Origin: JALZAI01 sp038212215
GTDB taxonomy: Bacteria > Actinomycetota > Actinomycetes > Mycobacteriales > Jatrophihabitantaceae
NCBI GenBank assembly: GCA_038212215.1
Contig: JBBQUT010000068.1
Span: forward strand, 1-9,361
Direction of reading: 5' to 3'
Length of the DNA: 9,361 nucleotides
Position numbers and translations under genes: made by a program. Of the stretch, positions 1 through 6,827 are shown one piece after another. The notes under the pieces are model-generated. The model had not been told where the DNA came from, did no database searches, and worked only from the letters and a program-made list of their open reading frames with translations. Numbering within the stretch: position 1 is the stretch's first letter; each line of letters opens with the position of its first letter.

Positions 1-173
1 CCGACGCCCGAGCCCGCTGGACCGGCCGAACACTGCGCGTCGAGGTCGAAGGCTGGGTCGACGCCAACACCACGGTCGCTGACGCCGATCGCCTCGGGCA
101 ACAGGTCGCCGACCAGCTCGCCCCGACGCTGCCGGACATGCGCAGCTTCACTTGGACGGCCCGCGGCACCTGA
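1..173 (+). CDS. Cation diffusion facilitator (CDF) family metal transporter, C-terminal end only
   Basis: The open frame enters from the left edge (codons start at position 3) and stops at TGA 171-173, giving the last 56 residues of a longer protein. The visible part reads DARARWTGRTLRVEVEGWVD near its beginning and ends LPDMRSFTWTARGT. This is the layout of the cytoplasmic C-terminal domain of CDF metal/proton antiporters: an 'R-A-R-W-x-G' start, a beta strand with alternating hydrophobics, an amphipathic helix (ADADRLGQQVADQLAPTLP), and a last strand. In the family this domain dimerises in the cytoplasm and binds metal while the missing N-terminal membrane domain exports divalent cations such as zinc, iron or manganese. 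The metal cannot be told from this fragment. The downstream copper oxidase makes a metal-handling context plausible, but it lies on the other strand. Identification is by pattern recall, not by search. Confidence 0.7.
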   Translation, partial: DARARWTGRTLRVEVEGWVDANTTVADADRLGQQVADQLAPTLPDMRSFTWTARGT

Positions 174-280
174 ACCGCCGCGACTGCGCCCTACAGAATC
201 GCCAATGGGACGCCGAGACCGACCGAGGGAACACCCCCATACCCGGCTGAGCTAGTGCAGAAAAGGAGTTGGGTGACACC

Positions 281-556
281 GTGATTAGAGCGACCCGCTT
301 CGCGTTGGTGTCAAATGTGGCTGGCGAGCCAGTGGCACGGGCTGACTTGTCGCCGCCTCCTATGCGATCGGTCGCTGGCCGGCGCGCCACCGACATCAAG
401 CTGCAGTTGACGCTCCCGCCGGACATGCCGCCCGAGCTGCGCGATGCGGTGCTGGCGGTGGCCTGGCACTGCGCGGTCCGCAACCCGCTCATAGCCGCCC
501 GAACTGTCACCAGTTCGTGCAGCATCCCCGCACGCCCTCATGAGGGGTTTAGGTGA
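281..556 (+). CDS. Small protein with OsmC-like C-terminal half (possible truncated gene)
   Basis: GTG 281 is preferred as start: GGAG at 265-268 lies 12 bases upstream, whereas the in-frame TTG at 269 touches that GGAG and the GTG at 273 runs into a stop at once. The product has 91 residues. Residues about 40-75 read KLQLTLPPDMPPELRDAVLA followed by VAWHCAVRNPL. This resembles the C-terminal helix-and-cysteine segment of OsmC/Ohr-type proteins ('AxxHCxVxNxL'), which reduce organic peroxides in the cytoplasm with a cysteine pair. Usual family members have about 130-150 residues and an earlier catalytic cysteine that is missing here, so if the resemblance is real this is a truncated copy without activity. 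The tail after residue 75 does not look like the family. It converges on the oxidase gene with only 16 bases between the two stops. The family call is weak; the frame itself is more likely than not coding. Confidence 0.4.
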   Translation: MIRATRFALVSNVAGEPVARADLSPPPMRSVAGRRATDIKLQLTLPPDMPPELRDAVLAVAWHCAVRNPLIAARTVTSSCSIPARPHEGFR

Positions 557-572
557 CGGTTGTCTTGGCGGA

Positions 573-2063
573 TCAGCCCACCTTGAATTGGGTCATGAGC
601 ATGTGGTCTTCGTGTTCGAGGATGTGGCAGTGGATCATGTAGATCCCGGCGAAGTCGGGGAACTGGGCTCGCACAGTCACGCTGCTCCAGGACGGGACGT
701 TGACGGTTTCCTTCCACTCCGAGTTCGGTCCGCTGGTAGAGCCGCCGCTGACGACTTGGAAGTTGACGTCATGGATGTGGATCGGGTGGTCCTGACCGGA
801 GCGGTTCTGAAAGGTCCACTCCTCGGTAGCACCGAGCTTGACATACGCGTCGACCCTAGCCGGGTCGTACATGTTGCCGTTGAACGTCCACATGCCGTCG
901 CGCTGCTGCTCGATGGTGAAGGTGCGCCGCACGCTGACCGCCGACGCGCTCAGCGGGGTGAACGGCCGCATCGACGCCGGCACGGTGCTGGTGTCGCTGA
1001 CCGGGTTGGTGACGTCGAAGCGCATGATGTCGGTTGCCCCGTTCCAGCCCGAGTTGTTGCGCAGTGTCACTGACGCGCCGAGCGCGACGCTGCCGAAATC
1101 CACCACGACGTCGGCCCGCTCGGCCGGGGCCAGGGTGATCGACGACTCGGCGTACGGCTTGGACAGCAGACCGCCCTCAGTGCCGATCTGGGTCATCGTC
1201 GCCCCGTTGGACAGCGAGAAGGTGTAGTACCGGGCGTTGGAGCCGTTGAGGATCCGCAAGCGGTACTTGTGCGTCGACACTTTGAAATATGGCTGGGCCG
1301 CGCCGTTCACGAACAGCGTGTCCCCCATCAGCCCGGTCCGGTAGTCACTGGAGGACGGTGCGTAGGCCAGGGTGCCGTCGGCGTTGAACGTCCGATCTTG
1401 GATCACCAGGGGCACGTCGTACGCGCCGCTGGGGAGGTTGAGCGCCTGCTCCTGGCTGTCGCCGATCAGGTACAGACCGGCCAGGCCCATGTAGACGTTC
1501 TTGCCGGTGTTGTCCTTGGCGTGGTCGTGGTACCACTGCGTGCGTGCGCTTTGGTTGTTCGGGTACACGTAGTCGCGGGCCTGACCGGCCGGCAACAGGT
1601 CGACCGGTCCGCCGTCCGAGGACGACGCGACATGCGCGCCGTGCAGATGCGTGGTCGTGGCAAAACCCAGGTTGTTGATCACATGCACGCTGACCTGGCG
1701 GCCACTGGTCGCCTTGATCGTCGGCCCTGGCCAGGTCCCGTTGTAGGTCCACATCGGCGTCGTCTTGCCCGGTATCACCGAGAGGTTCGCCGCCTTCTCG
1801 GTGACCGTGTAGTAGTCGGTCGTCGCGTCCTGGCTCGTCGGAGCCAGGGTCTGCGGGATCGGCAGCGGCACGGCGAACGGTGTCGTGCAGCCGCTGTTCG
1901 CGCAGCCGGTCGACCCGCCCCCGCCCCAGGCGCCTGCCGCCACTGGCGTCAACGTGGCGGCGACCACCAGCCCGGCGACCACCAGAGACGCAGCCCGCCC
2001 CACACCGACCGCACGCGACACCTTGCCACAGATCCGCACGCGCCGCTCCGACATTCTGATCAT
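573..2063 (-). CDS. Secreted three-domain multicopper oxidase (laccase/CotA/CueO-like)
   Basis: The protein has 496 residues. ATG at 2061-2063 is chosen because GGGAGG (2069-2074 on the + strand as CCTCCC) sits 5 bases upstream; the open frame runs on to 2375 but that extension is arginine-rich non-coding sequence. Residues 24-45 form a hydrophobic export signal ending VAAGA; the RR at 7-8 is not followed by a clear twin-arginine consensus. All copper motifs are present: HLHG 139-142, WYHDH 177-181, HPIHIH 426-431 and HCHILEHEDHM 478-488, supplying the trinuclear centre and the type 1 site (C479, H484). Such enzymes take single electrons from phenols, Cu(I), Mn(II) or other donors and reduce O2 to water outside the membrane. 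Length fits the CotA/bilirubin-oxidase group. The axial position five residues after H484 is Leu 489 rather than Met. Two cysteines (54, 59) lie just after the signal. The gene is alone on its strand here. Confidence 0.93.
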   Translation of the reverse strand: MIRMSERRVRICGKVSRAVGVGRAASLVVAGLVVAATLTPVAAGAWGGGGSTGCANSGCTTPFAVPLPIPQTLAPTSQDATTDYYTVTEKAANLSVIPGKTTPMWTYNGTWPGPTIKATSGRQVSVHVINNLGFATTTHLHGAHVASSSDGGPVDLLPAGQARDYVYPNNQSARTQWYHDHAKDNTGKNVYMGLAGLYLIGDSQEQALNLPSGAYDVPLVIQDRTFNADGTLAYAPSSSDYRTGLMGDTLFVNGAAQPYFKVSTHKYRLRILNGSNARYYTFSLSNGATMTQIGTEGGLLSKPYAESSITLAPAERADVVVDFGSVALGASVTLRNNSGWNGATDIMRFDVTNPVSDTSTVPASMRPFTPLSASAVSVRRTFTIEQQRDGMWTFNGNMYDPARVDAYVKLGATEEWTFQNRSGQDHPIHIHDVNFQVVSGGSTSGPNSEWKETVNVPSWSSVTVRAQFPDFAGIYMIHCHILEHEDHMLMTQFKVG

Positions 2064-2459
2064 TTGCGCCTCCCAGACACAGCCCGACCCGCGCCGCACA
2101 GTCAGCAGCCCGACGGGTCGAAATCGCCGCCGGGCGGCGCAGCGAGCCGCACCACCGACAACGTGCGGCTTCCCCCCGCTCGCAAAGAACCCAGACCGGG
2201 CCCGGCGATGACCGCAAGTCTCAGCGATGCCAGTAAAAGAATCGTGAAATGGGCGGCCGCGGCGATGATGCCGGCTGTGAGCCGATTGCCTGCGGCCCGG
2301 CAAATACGGCCGTCTGGCCGAGCGCAGATCGACCTGGGCGCGCGCCAGCGTCGAACGCGGGTGACGAGCCTTCACCTCGGGTTAACTTATGAACGAGGAT
2401 AGTGACGATGGCGCCTTCCGCGGGCTGGCGCGTTCGGCAGAAAGAAGGGTGGAGCACAC
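2064..2459. other. Divergent intergenic region between the oxidase and SnoaL genes
   Basis: This 396-base gap separates two divergently transcribed genes, so it must carry both promoters. I see no gene in it; the open frames crossing it are extensions or shadows. The only AT-rich stretch is near 2381-2400 (GTTAACTTATGAACGAGGAT), which could hold a -10 element of the TAnnnT type for the rightward gene. No convincing -35/-10 pair and no copper-repressor palindrome could be picked out by eye. Confidence 0.5.
2069..2074 (-). promoter_or_regulatory. Ribosome binding site of the multicopper oxidase
   Basis: The - strand reads GGGAGGCGCAAATG. The GGGAGG ends 5 bases before the ATG at 2063 and decides the start codon against the longer open frame that reaches 2375. 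Confidence 0.8.
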
Positions 2460-2849
2460 ATGACGCACCCCACCGAGGAACTCGTCCGACGGGTTTATCA
2501 GGAATTTGCAGCCGGCGACATCGACGGGCTGCGGCGCGACTTCGACCCTGACATCGTGTGGCACAACGCGGGCCGCGGGGCCACCGCCGGTGATCATCGC
2601 GGTATTGACGATGTCCTGGCCTTTTTCGGAAAGGTCGGCGAGATCAGCGCGGGCACCTTCACCGCCGAGCTGAGGGATGTTCTGGCCAACGATGCTCATG
2701 CGGTCGCACTACACACTGGTCGGGCGCACAGTGGCGAACGCACGCTTGATGAGATCAATGTTCTGGTGATTCACACCAGAAACGGGCGGGTCAGTGAAGT
2801 GTGGGAACACCACCACGACCTCTACGCCGTCGACGCGTTCTGGGGGTAG
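2460..2849 (+). CDS. SnoaL-like / NTF2-fold protein
   Basis: ATG 2460 is preceded by GGAG (2451-2454) with 5 bases between. The product is 129 residues, the normal size for a single cone-shaped NTF2/SnoaL domain. Landmarks in order are: N-terminal helix TEELVRRVYQEFAAGDIDGL (residues 5-24), then DPDIVWHNAGRG (the usual 'D-p-d-I-v-W' strand), a GxxDVLAFFGKV helix, and strands AHAVALHTGRA and INVLVIHTRNGRVSEVWEHH ending in DAFWG. The family includes polyketide cyclases, ketosteroid-isomerase-like enzymes, limonene-epoxide hydrolases and many stress proteins with an unknown ligand, so the fold is secure but no substrate can be named. It shares its upstream region with the copper oxidase, which may mean common control, but no operator is visible. 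Confidence 0.85.
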   Translation: MTHPTEELVRRVYQEFAAGDIDGLRRDFDPDIVWHNAGRGATAGDHRGIDDVLAFFGKVGEISAGTFTAELRDVLANDAHAVALHTGRAHSGERTLDEINVLVIHTRNGRVSEVWEHHHDLYAVDAFWG

Positions 2850-3104
2850 GCACATCAACCAGCGTGCAGGTCCCGGGAGGAACGCGACGCGACCATCGTC
2901 CGCAACGGCACCAGCGGTCCCGTGCGTTTCCAGCGTCGAGCGTCCAGCCTGTGGATGTCGGGGCGCCGTTCAGGTCGGTTCGGCGCAAAGGCCGGCAGGA
3001 CAAAGGTAGAAATCGACGCGCACGATGCTCGGGGCGATGACGGTGATGAATCCGGCGTCCCGATGACGTCGACGAGCAAGGTCGTGACGCTGACGGGGGC
3101 GCGG
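2850..3104. other. Non-coding or decayed stretch downstream of the terminase-like remnant
   Basis: No intact gene is visible. On the - strand an ATG (3106-3108) overlaps the stop of the terminase-like frame as ATGA, the usual sign of a coupled next gene. Reading on needs two one-base corrections, at the G5 run 3095-3099 and the CCC run 3059-3061 (+ strand). With both, a short peptide beginning MTAPP and VSVTTLLVDVIG, then DAGFITVIAPSIVRVDFYL, appears before a stop. This is suggestive of a further decayed gene but I do not recognise it. Confidence 0.35.
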
Positions 3105-3604
3105 TCATCGGCCCGCCTCGCTGGCTTCGGTTTCGGGTAGGAGCGACTGCAGCGTGGCGATGTACTGCTCGCTCGACCCGGTGACCAGGACGGTGCGCGC
3201 CGAGGCGAGGTCGGTGTCGCCCCGCCGGTCGAAACCGATAATCGTGCAGCGGCGGCCCACGATTTTCAGCACCACCTCGGCGGCGTGGTAGTCGCCGGCC
3301 AGCGTCAGATCCAGAAGGCGGCCTGCATCCGGTCGAGCCGGTCCAGTTCGAGCTGTAATGCCGTGCGCCGCTGGCCTGGCGCCTGCTCGACGGCGATCTT
3401 CTGCAACCAGGCGGTCACGGCCATCGACGCGATCCGGCCGTCGAGGTAGCCGGTGCGCTGCGCTATCTCGGTCCAGTCGACACCGCCGAGCTGGAGCTGG
3501 TGCGCGGTGTAGGCGCGGTCCTGGGCGTGCACCTTGATGTCGTCGGTGCGCTGTGCCGGCCGTAGGCGCACAGGCTCAGCCGTGCGGACTGCAGCGCTAC
3601 CCAT
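3105..3604 (-). pseudogene. Phage-type small-terminase-like DNA-binding protein, frameshifted
   Basis: The first frame (ATG 3602-3604) gives 99 residues and stops at 3305-3307 just after RLDRMQAAFW. One base out of register the text continues as DLTLAGDYHAAEVVLKIVGR and so on to a TGA at 3105-3107, about 66 more residues. Adding one base at the CC of 3311-3312 (a G on the - strand) joins them as ...AAFW-D-LTLAG..., so a single-base deletion is the simplest reading. The architecture is an N-terminal helix-turn-helix-like part (VDWTEIAQRTGYLDGRIASM, preceded by a tyrosine-rich helix), an 'LELDRLDRMQ' helix, and 'GDxxAAExVLKIxxRR'. It resembles small terminase subunits and terminase-associated HTH proteins of actinobacterial phages and elements, which recognise DNA for packaging. 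No ribosome binding site is clear. It is either a true prophage remnant or a sequencing error in an intact gene. Confidence 0.6.
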
Positions 3605-3630
3605 GCATCTAGTCTCGCGCGGGCGTCACG

Positions 3631-4065
3631 TCACTCACGCGGCATCATCGGGCCCTGCAGGGGCCAGGTGCTTGCTTCCGATCCTGGTACGCGCACCGAA
3701 GCGCCGTTCGTGATCGCGGCCGTCGATATGTCGAGGTGGCCCCAGCGACCCGCGCCGACCAGCACCGCTGTGCCGTAGGCCGCACCGCTCAGCAGCACGG
3801 GCAAGACCAGCGCCGGCAGCCAGGATCTGAGTCCGGCTCGGCCAAGGCCGATGCCGCGCCAGAGCTCGCGGCGGGTGCCGCGCTTGAACATCGTGAAGGT
3901 GAGGATGGTGACCGCCACGGTCGGGACCGCCACGCTCAGCAGAAGGTTGATGTGGGCGTTGGGTAGGGCAACCGCGATGGCCAGCGTCATGGAGTAGACG
4001 ATGGCCAAGTAGGCAACTATTTCGCGGACGGGCGAGTGTTGCTCTGGGATTTGCGTTGTTGTCAT
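3631..4065 (-). pseudogene. CPBP-family intramembrane protease-like protein, C-terminally truncated
   Basis: ATG 4063-4065 overlaps the stop of the response regulator as ATGA, so translation is coupled. The product has 144 residues. Residues 15-34, 41-58 and 83-104 are hydrophobic and likely cross the membrane. The text up to about residue 114 (…VGAGRWGHLDIS) looks like the beginning of CPBP proteins (CAAX proteases and bacteriocin-processing enzymes), which usually have 250-300 residues with EExxxR and histidine catalytic motifs in later helices. None of those motifs is present: after residue 114 the sequence switches to a non-membrane tail (VRVPGSEASTWPLQGPMMPR) and stops. Hence the catalytic half is lost, with a probable breakpoint near position 3726. 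The tail may come from the end of a gene on the incoming element next door. The protein would be inactive as a protease; whether it is still made is unknown. Confidence 0.6.
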
Positions 4066-4796
4066 GGCTCAACCCTCGCCGCGCGAGGGCCAGGCCGCTT
4101 CTGCCTGCCGGCCTTGTCTCCAGCTCTGCAGACCTGGAGTCCGCTCTGTCCAGGGACAGCCAGACCGGACTCGTAGGCGTACATCACCGGCTGGGCACGG
4201 TCCCGGAAGTTCAGCGTGGTCAGCAAGGGACTGACGTGCGTCTTGACGGTGCCGTAGCCGAGATGGAGTTGCGTCGCGATCTCGTGGTTCGACAGTCCCT
4301 GCGAGACCGCGACGAGGACATCCCGCTCACGCTCGGTCAGATCAACGCGGTCCGGTTTGCGGCCGGTCGGTAGGGCAGCGAGCCTCTCGAGCCGGCGCCG
4401 GGTCACCCGCGGGTGCAGCAGCGCCTCACCCCTGGCCACCATGTCGATTGCGTCGAGCAACTGGTCGGGGCGGGTGTCCTTGAGCAGAAACCCGCTCGCC
4501 CCCGAGCGGAGCGCCTCCAGCACCACCTCATCCTCGTCGAAGGTGGTCAGGACCAGGATCCGCGTTGCCGCGCAGGCTGGGTCGGCCAGGATTGTTCGGG
4601 TGGCTGCGAGCCCGTCGAGGTGGGGCATCCGCACATCCATCAGGACTAAGTCAGGCACCTCGCGATGACACAGCGCCGCTGCCGCAACCCCATCCCGCGC
4701 CACGCCGACCGCCTCGATGTTCGGCGAGGCGCGCAGCAGTAGCACGAACACGGCTCGCACCAGGTCTTGGTCATCGACAACCGCAACACGGATCAT
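4062..4796 (-). CDS. NarL/FixJ-family two-component response regulator (LuxR-type HTH)
   Basis: The product has 244 residues from ATG 4794-4796. This ATG overlaps the kinase stop as TGATG; the preceding TTG would add one residue only. The receiver domain covers residues 1-120 with acidic pair D8/D9, phospho-acceptor D54 (LVLMDVRMP), T84 and K106 (GFLLKDTRP). The LuxR-type helix-turn-helix is at about 152-209: LTERERDVLVAVSQGLSNHE, then ATQLHLGYGTVKTHV. The helix end reads VSPLLTTLNF, with a proline where family members usually have arginine; this might weaken DNA binding. The C-terminal tail of about 28 residues is basic and not conserved. In the family, phosphorylation by the partner kinase lets the dimer bind DNA and switch on neighbouring genes, here presumably the CPBP gene behind it. 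The partner kinase is broken in this sequence, so the regulator may be an orphan. Confidence 0.93.
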   Translation of the reverse strand: MIRVAVVDDQDLVRAVFVLLLRASPNIEAVGVARDGVAAAALCHREVPDLVLMDVRMPHLDGLAATRTILADPACAATRILVLTTFDEDEVVLEALRSGASGFLLKDTRPDQLLDAIDMVARGEALLHPRVTRRRLERLAALPTGRKPDRVDLTERERDVLVAVSQGLSNHEIATQLHLGYGTVKTHVSPLLTTLNFRDRAQPVMYAYESGLAVPGQSGLQVCRAGDKAGRQKRPGPRAARVEP

Positions 4797-5954
4797 CAAC
4801 CGGCCCGCACGGGCAGGTTCGCGTGGACGCGGTAGCCGTTGCTGTCGGCGCCGTAGGTGAGCGATCCGCCAACCAGACGGGCGCGCTCGTCAAGGCCGGC
4901 CAATCCGTGGCCGGAGGAGGGGAGTCTCGCCGCGGTTCGCCGCGGCCCAGGGTCGTGGACCTGGACGTCGATGACGTCGGTGCAGGCGACGGTGACGGTT
5001 GCCGTCCTGGCGTCGGAGTGTTTGATGACGTTGGTCAGGCCTTCCTGGACGATCCGATACGCCGCCAGCGAGACCGCCGGATCGAGCGGCGGAACGCTTC
5101 CTGATCGGAGGAGTTCGACTTCGAGCCCAGCCGCTCGAACTTCTTCCACCAGCGCAGGTAGGTCCTCGAGCCACTGCGTGGGTGGCCGGGTCCCGTCCTC
5201 GTTCTCTTCGCGGAGCATGGCCGAGCATCGACCGCGTCTGGGCCAGCGCCCGCCGGCTGGTATCCGCAATGACATCCAGCGCCTGCTCCGCAGCTACCGG
5301 GTTGCTACGCAGCAAATGCGCTCCGACCCCCGCATGCACGGCGATCAACGACATGCTGTGGGCCACCACGTCATGCAGTTCACGCGCGATGCGTAGCCGC
5401 TCCTCTGTGATCGCCGCTCGCAGCCGGTCCCGTTGCTGCTCCCGCCGCGACCGCACCACCTCCCCGAGCGCCCACGCCGTCACCAGCAGGGCGATCGCGA
5501 GCACCACGTCCTTGATCCGCAGGTCCGGAACTCCGGCCACCCTCAGGCCGAGGAAACTGGCTGTCCCGGCTCCCAGCCCGATCAGGGCGTCCCGGCGCGT
5601 TCCACGCCTCGCAAGCGAGTACAGGCTTAGCAATATCAATACCGAGAGCTACCCGGTGTAGTGGAACGTCGCACTGATCACCAGTGCGCCCGCCACGAAG
5701 ACGGCGTACGACGCCGCCGGCCTCCTCCGACGCCAGGCCAGCGATCCTGCAGCAACCACCGTCGCAACCGCGGCCACCCAATTCGACTCGTGCAACCGCG
5801 GGTCCACAGCGGTCACGTCCGTCGTCAGCAACGACGACAGCGCCAACCCCGCCGCCACCACCCCGATCACCGGATCCACAAACGGATCCACTCTCCGAGC
5901 GAGCGATCCCCACACCCCGCGCCCGTAGTCCGGCTGAACCAATCTGCCGCTCAT
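4796..5954 (-). pseudogene. Sensor histidine kinase (HisKA_3/NarL type), broken by a stop codon and a frameshift
   Basis: The reading starts at ATG 5952-5954 and would give about 385 residues. Residues 1-101 contain three hydrophobic segments (about 28-45, 58-73, 81-97) ending FHYTG, then an in-frame TAG at 5649-5651. The same frame continues LSVLILLSLYSLARRG, two more hydrophobic segments, and the dimerisation helix with phospho-acceptor histidine in ARELHDVVAHS (codon 5373-5375, residue 194). After QTRSMLG the frame is lost; one base (a C in GGCC, 5219-5222) is extra, and removing it gives SMLG-MLREENEDGTRPP. The ATPase part follows: QEGLTNVIKHS (N box) and SSGHGLAGLDERARLVGG (G box), stop at 4796-4798. 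In the family this membrane kinase phosphorylates the regulator encoded next to it, with which it overlaps by one base. As read, no full kinase can be made. Two independent lesions favour real decay over error, though both need read support. Confidence 0.85.
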
Positions 5955-5989
5955 GGCCGAAGGCTATTGGCGCACGACGATCACGCCCT

Positions 5990-6164
5990 CTGCCTGGAGA
6001 CATGCAGCACCCTGGTCGCCAGACAGACATCTGCGCATCTCAGTCAGGACCCTGCGCAGATTGAACGGCGACGGCCCCCGTGCTGGAGGGTCGGTCGGCG
6101 CGTGCTCTACAGCCGCGCTGGTCTGGAGCAGTGGATCGCAATCAGGACGCTGGCCAACGCATGA
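5990..6164 (+). pseudogene. Excisionase-like (MerR/HTH_17-type) DNA-binding protein remnant, frameshifted
   Basis: Three pieces in different frames line up as one small HTH protein: STLVARQ (about 6007-6027), then HLRISVRTLRRLNGDG (about 6029-6076), then PPCWRVGRRVLYSRAGLEQW followed by IAIRTLANA and TGA 6162-6164. The last switch falls in a run of five C (6075-6079), where one extra C would restore the frame. The pattern 'LxxSxRTLxRLxxDGxGPPxxRVGRRVLYxRxxLxxWI' is the winged-helix excisionase/HTH_17 layout used by integrative elements to direct excision, or by small regulators of such elements. The full protein would be about 60 residues. The start codon is uncertain because of the first frame break. 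Its stop overlaps the ATG of the next gene (ATGA), so the two formed an operon. The exact left end is approximate. Confidence 0.55.
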
Positions 6165-6820
6165 GCACCGACGGCAACCGCAGGCTGCGCCCGATTCAGG
6201 CAGCAGCCGGCAAATTAATGAGCGTGCAGGATGTCGAGAACATGGTGGCCGAGATGATGTCGGCACCACCCGAGCCGGAGCCCATCGAGGTCGACCTGAG
6301 CGGGAGGATCGACCTCGACGAGGACGACGAGGTGCTGCACACCGTTGGCCCGGATCTGAGCGTGCCCGCCGAGGACATGCTGCTCGGCCCGATGGCCGTG
6401 ACCTACAGCGCCGAGGATCGCCACCTGGCCGCGTGGGCGCTCTACCGGGAGCTTGCTGGACCTGCGTGCCCGCCGGATTGATGCAGTGAGCACCGAGGGC
6501 GCCCCGCCGCTGTTTGGTACCGACGAGCGGCTGGTGACCCGCTTTGAGTGGGGCGGCTGGATGCTGGACAACCCAGCGGTTGCGGCTGGTGCTTGCGACG
6601 CATGTCTATCCGATCAACCTGCAGACCGAGATCACCGCCGCCTGGGTGCTGGAGCTCAATTTAGGAGCAGCCTGGGCCTATCACCAGTGTCCCAGCACCG
6701 CCCGCCGCTGCAGCGTCTAGCCGACATCGTGCGCGACGGCCGGATTCGTTGGGACCGCTGGGGATGGTGGCCGATGACCGGCTGGCTTCAGGCGGCCGCA
6801 CGAATGGGACGCATCACCCA
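6161..6820 (+). pseudogene. Unknown protein coupled to the excisionase-like gene, three frame breaks
   Basis: ATG 6161-6163 overlaps the preceding stop as ATGA. The first frame gives 106 residues (MSTDGNRRLRPIQ…) with a strongly acidic middle (IDLDEDDEVLHTVG) and ends at 6481. Continuity of sense text points to shifts at 6452-6455 (one extra T: ALYRE-L-LDLRARRIDAV), at the CCC of 6572-6574 (one extra C: GGWMLDN-QRLRLVLATHVYPI) and near 6700-6712 (one base missing: back to LQRLADIVRDGRIRW, then WWPMTGWLQAAARMGRI). Corrected, it is a soluble protein of about 220 residues. I do not recognise a family; there is no signal peptide, membrane segment or nucleotide-binding motif. Position behind an excisionase-like gene suggests cargo or maintenance function of an integrative element. 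The right end is unclear because it runs into the oppositely oriented receiver gene. Confidence 0.55.
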
Positions 6821-6827
6821 TAAAATC

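Noticed and set aside
2064..2375. 104-residue N-terminal extension of the oxidase
   Set aside because: The extension is arginine-rich and lacks family resemblance, while ATG 2063 has a good ribosome site and is followed by an export signal.
1269..2402. Long + strand open frame (377 codons) opposite the oxidase gene
   Set aside because: It is the antisense shadow of a gene with four intact copper motifs; its product is rich in R, H and G with no recognisable domain.
3305..3313. Programmed -1 frameshift in the terminase-like gene
   Set aside because: The junction TTCTGGATCTGA has no slippery heptamer and no clear stimulatory structure next to it.
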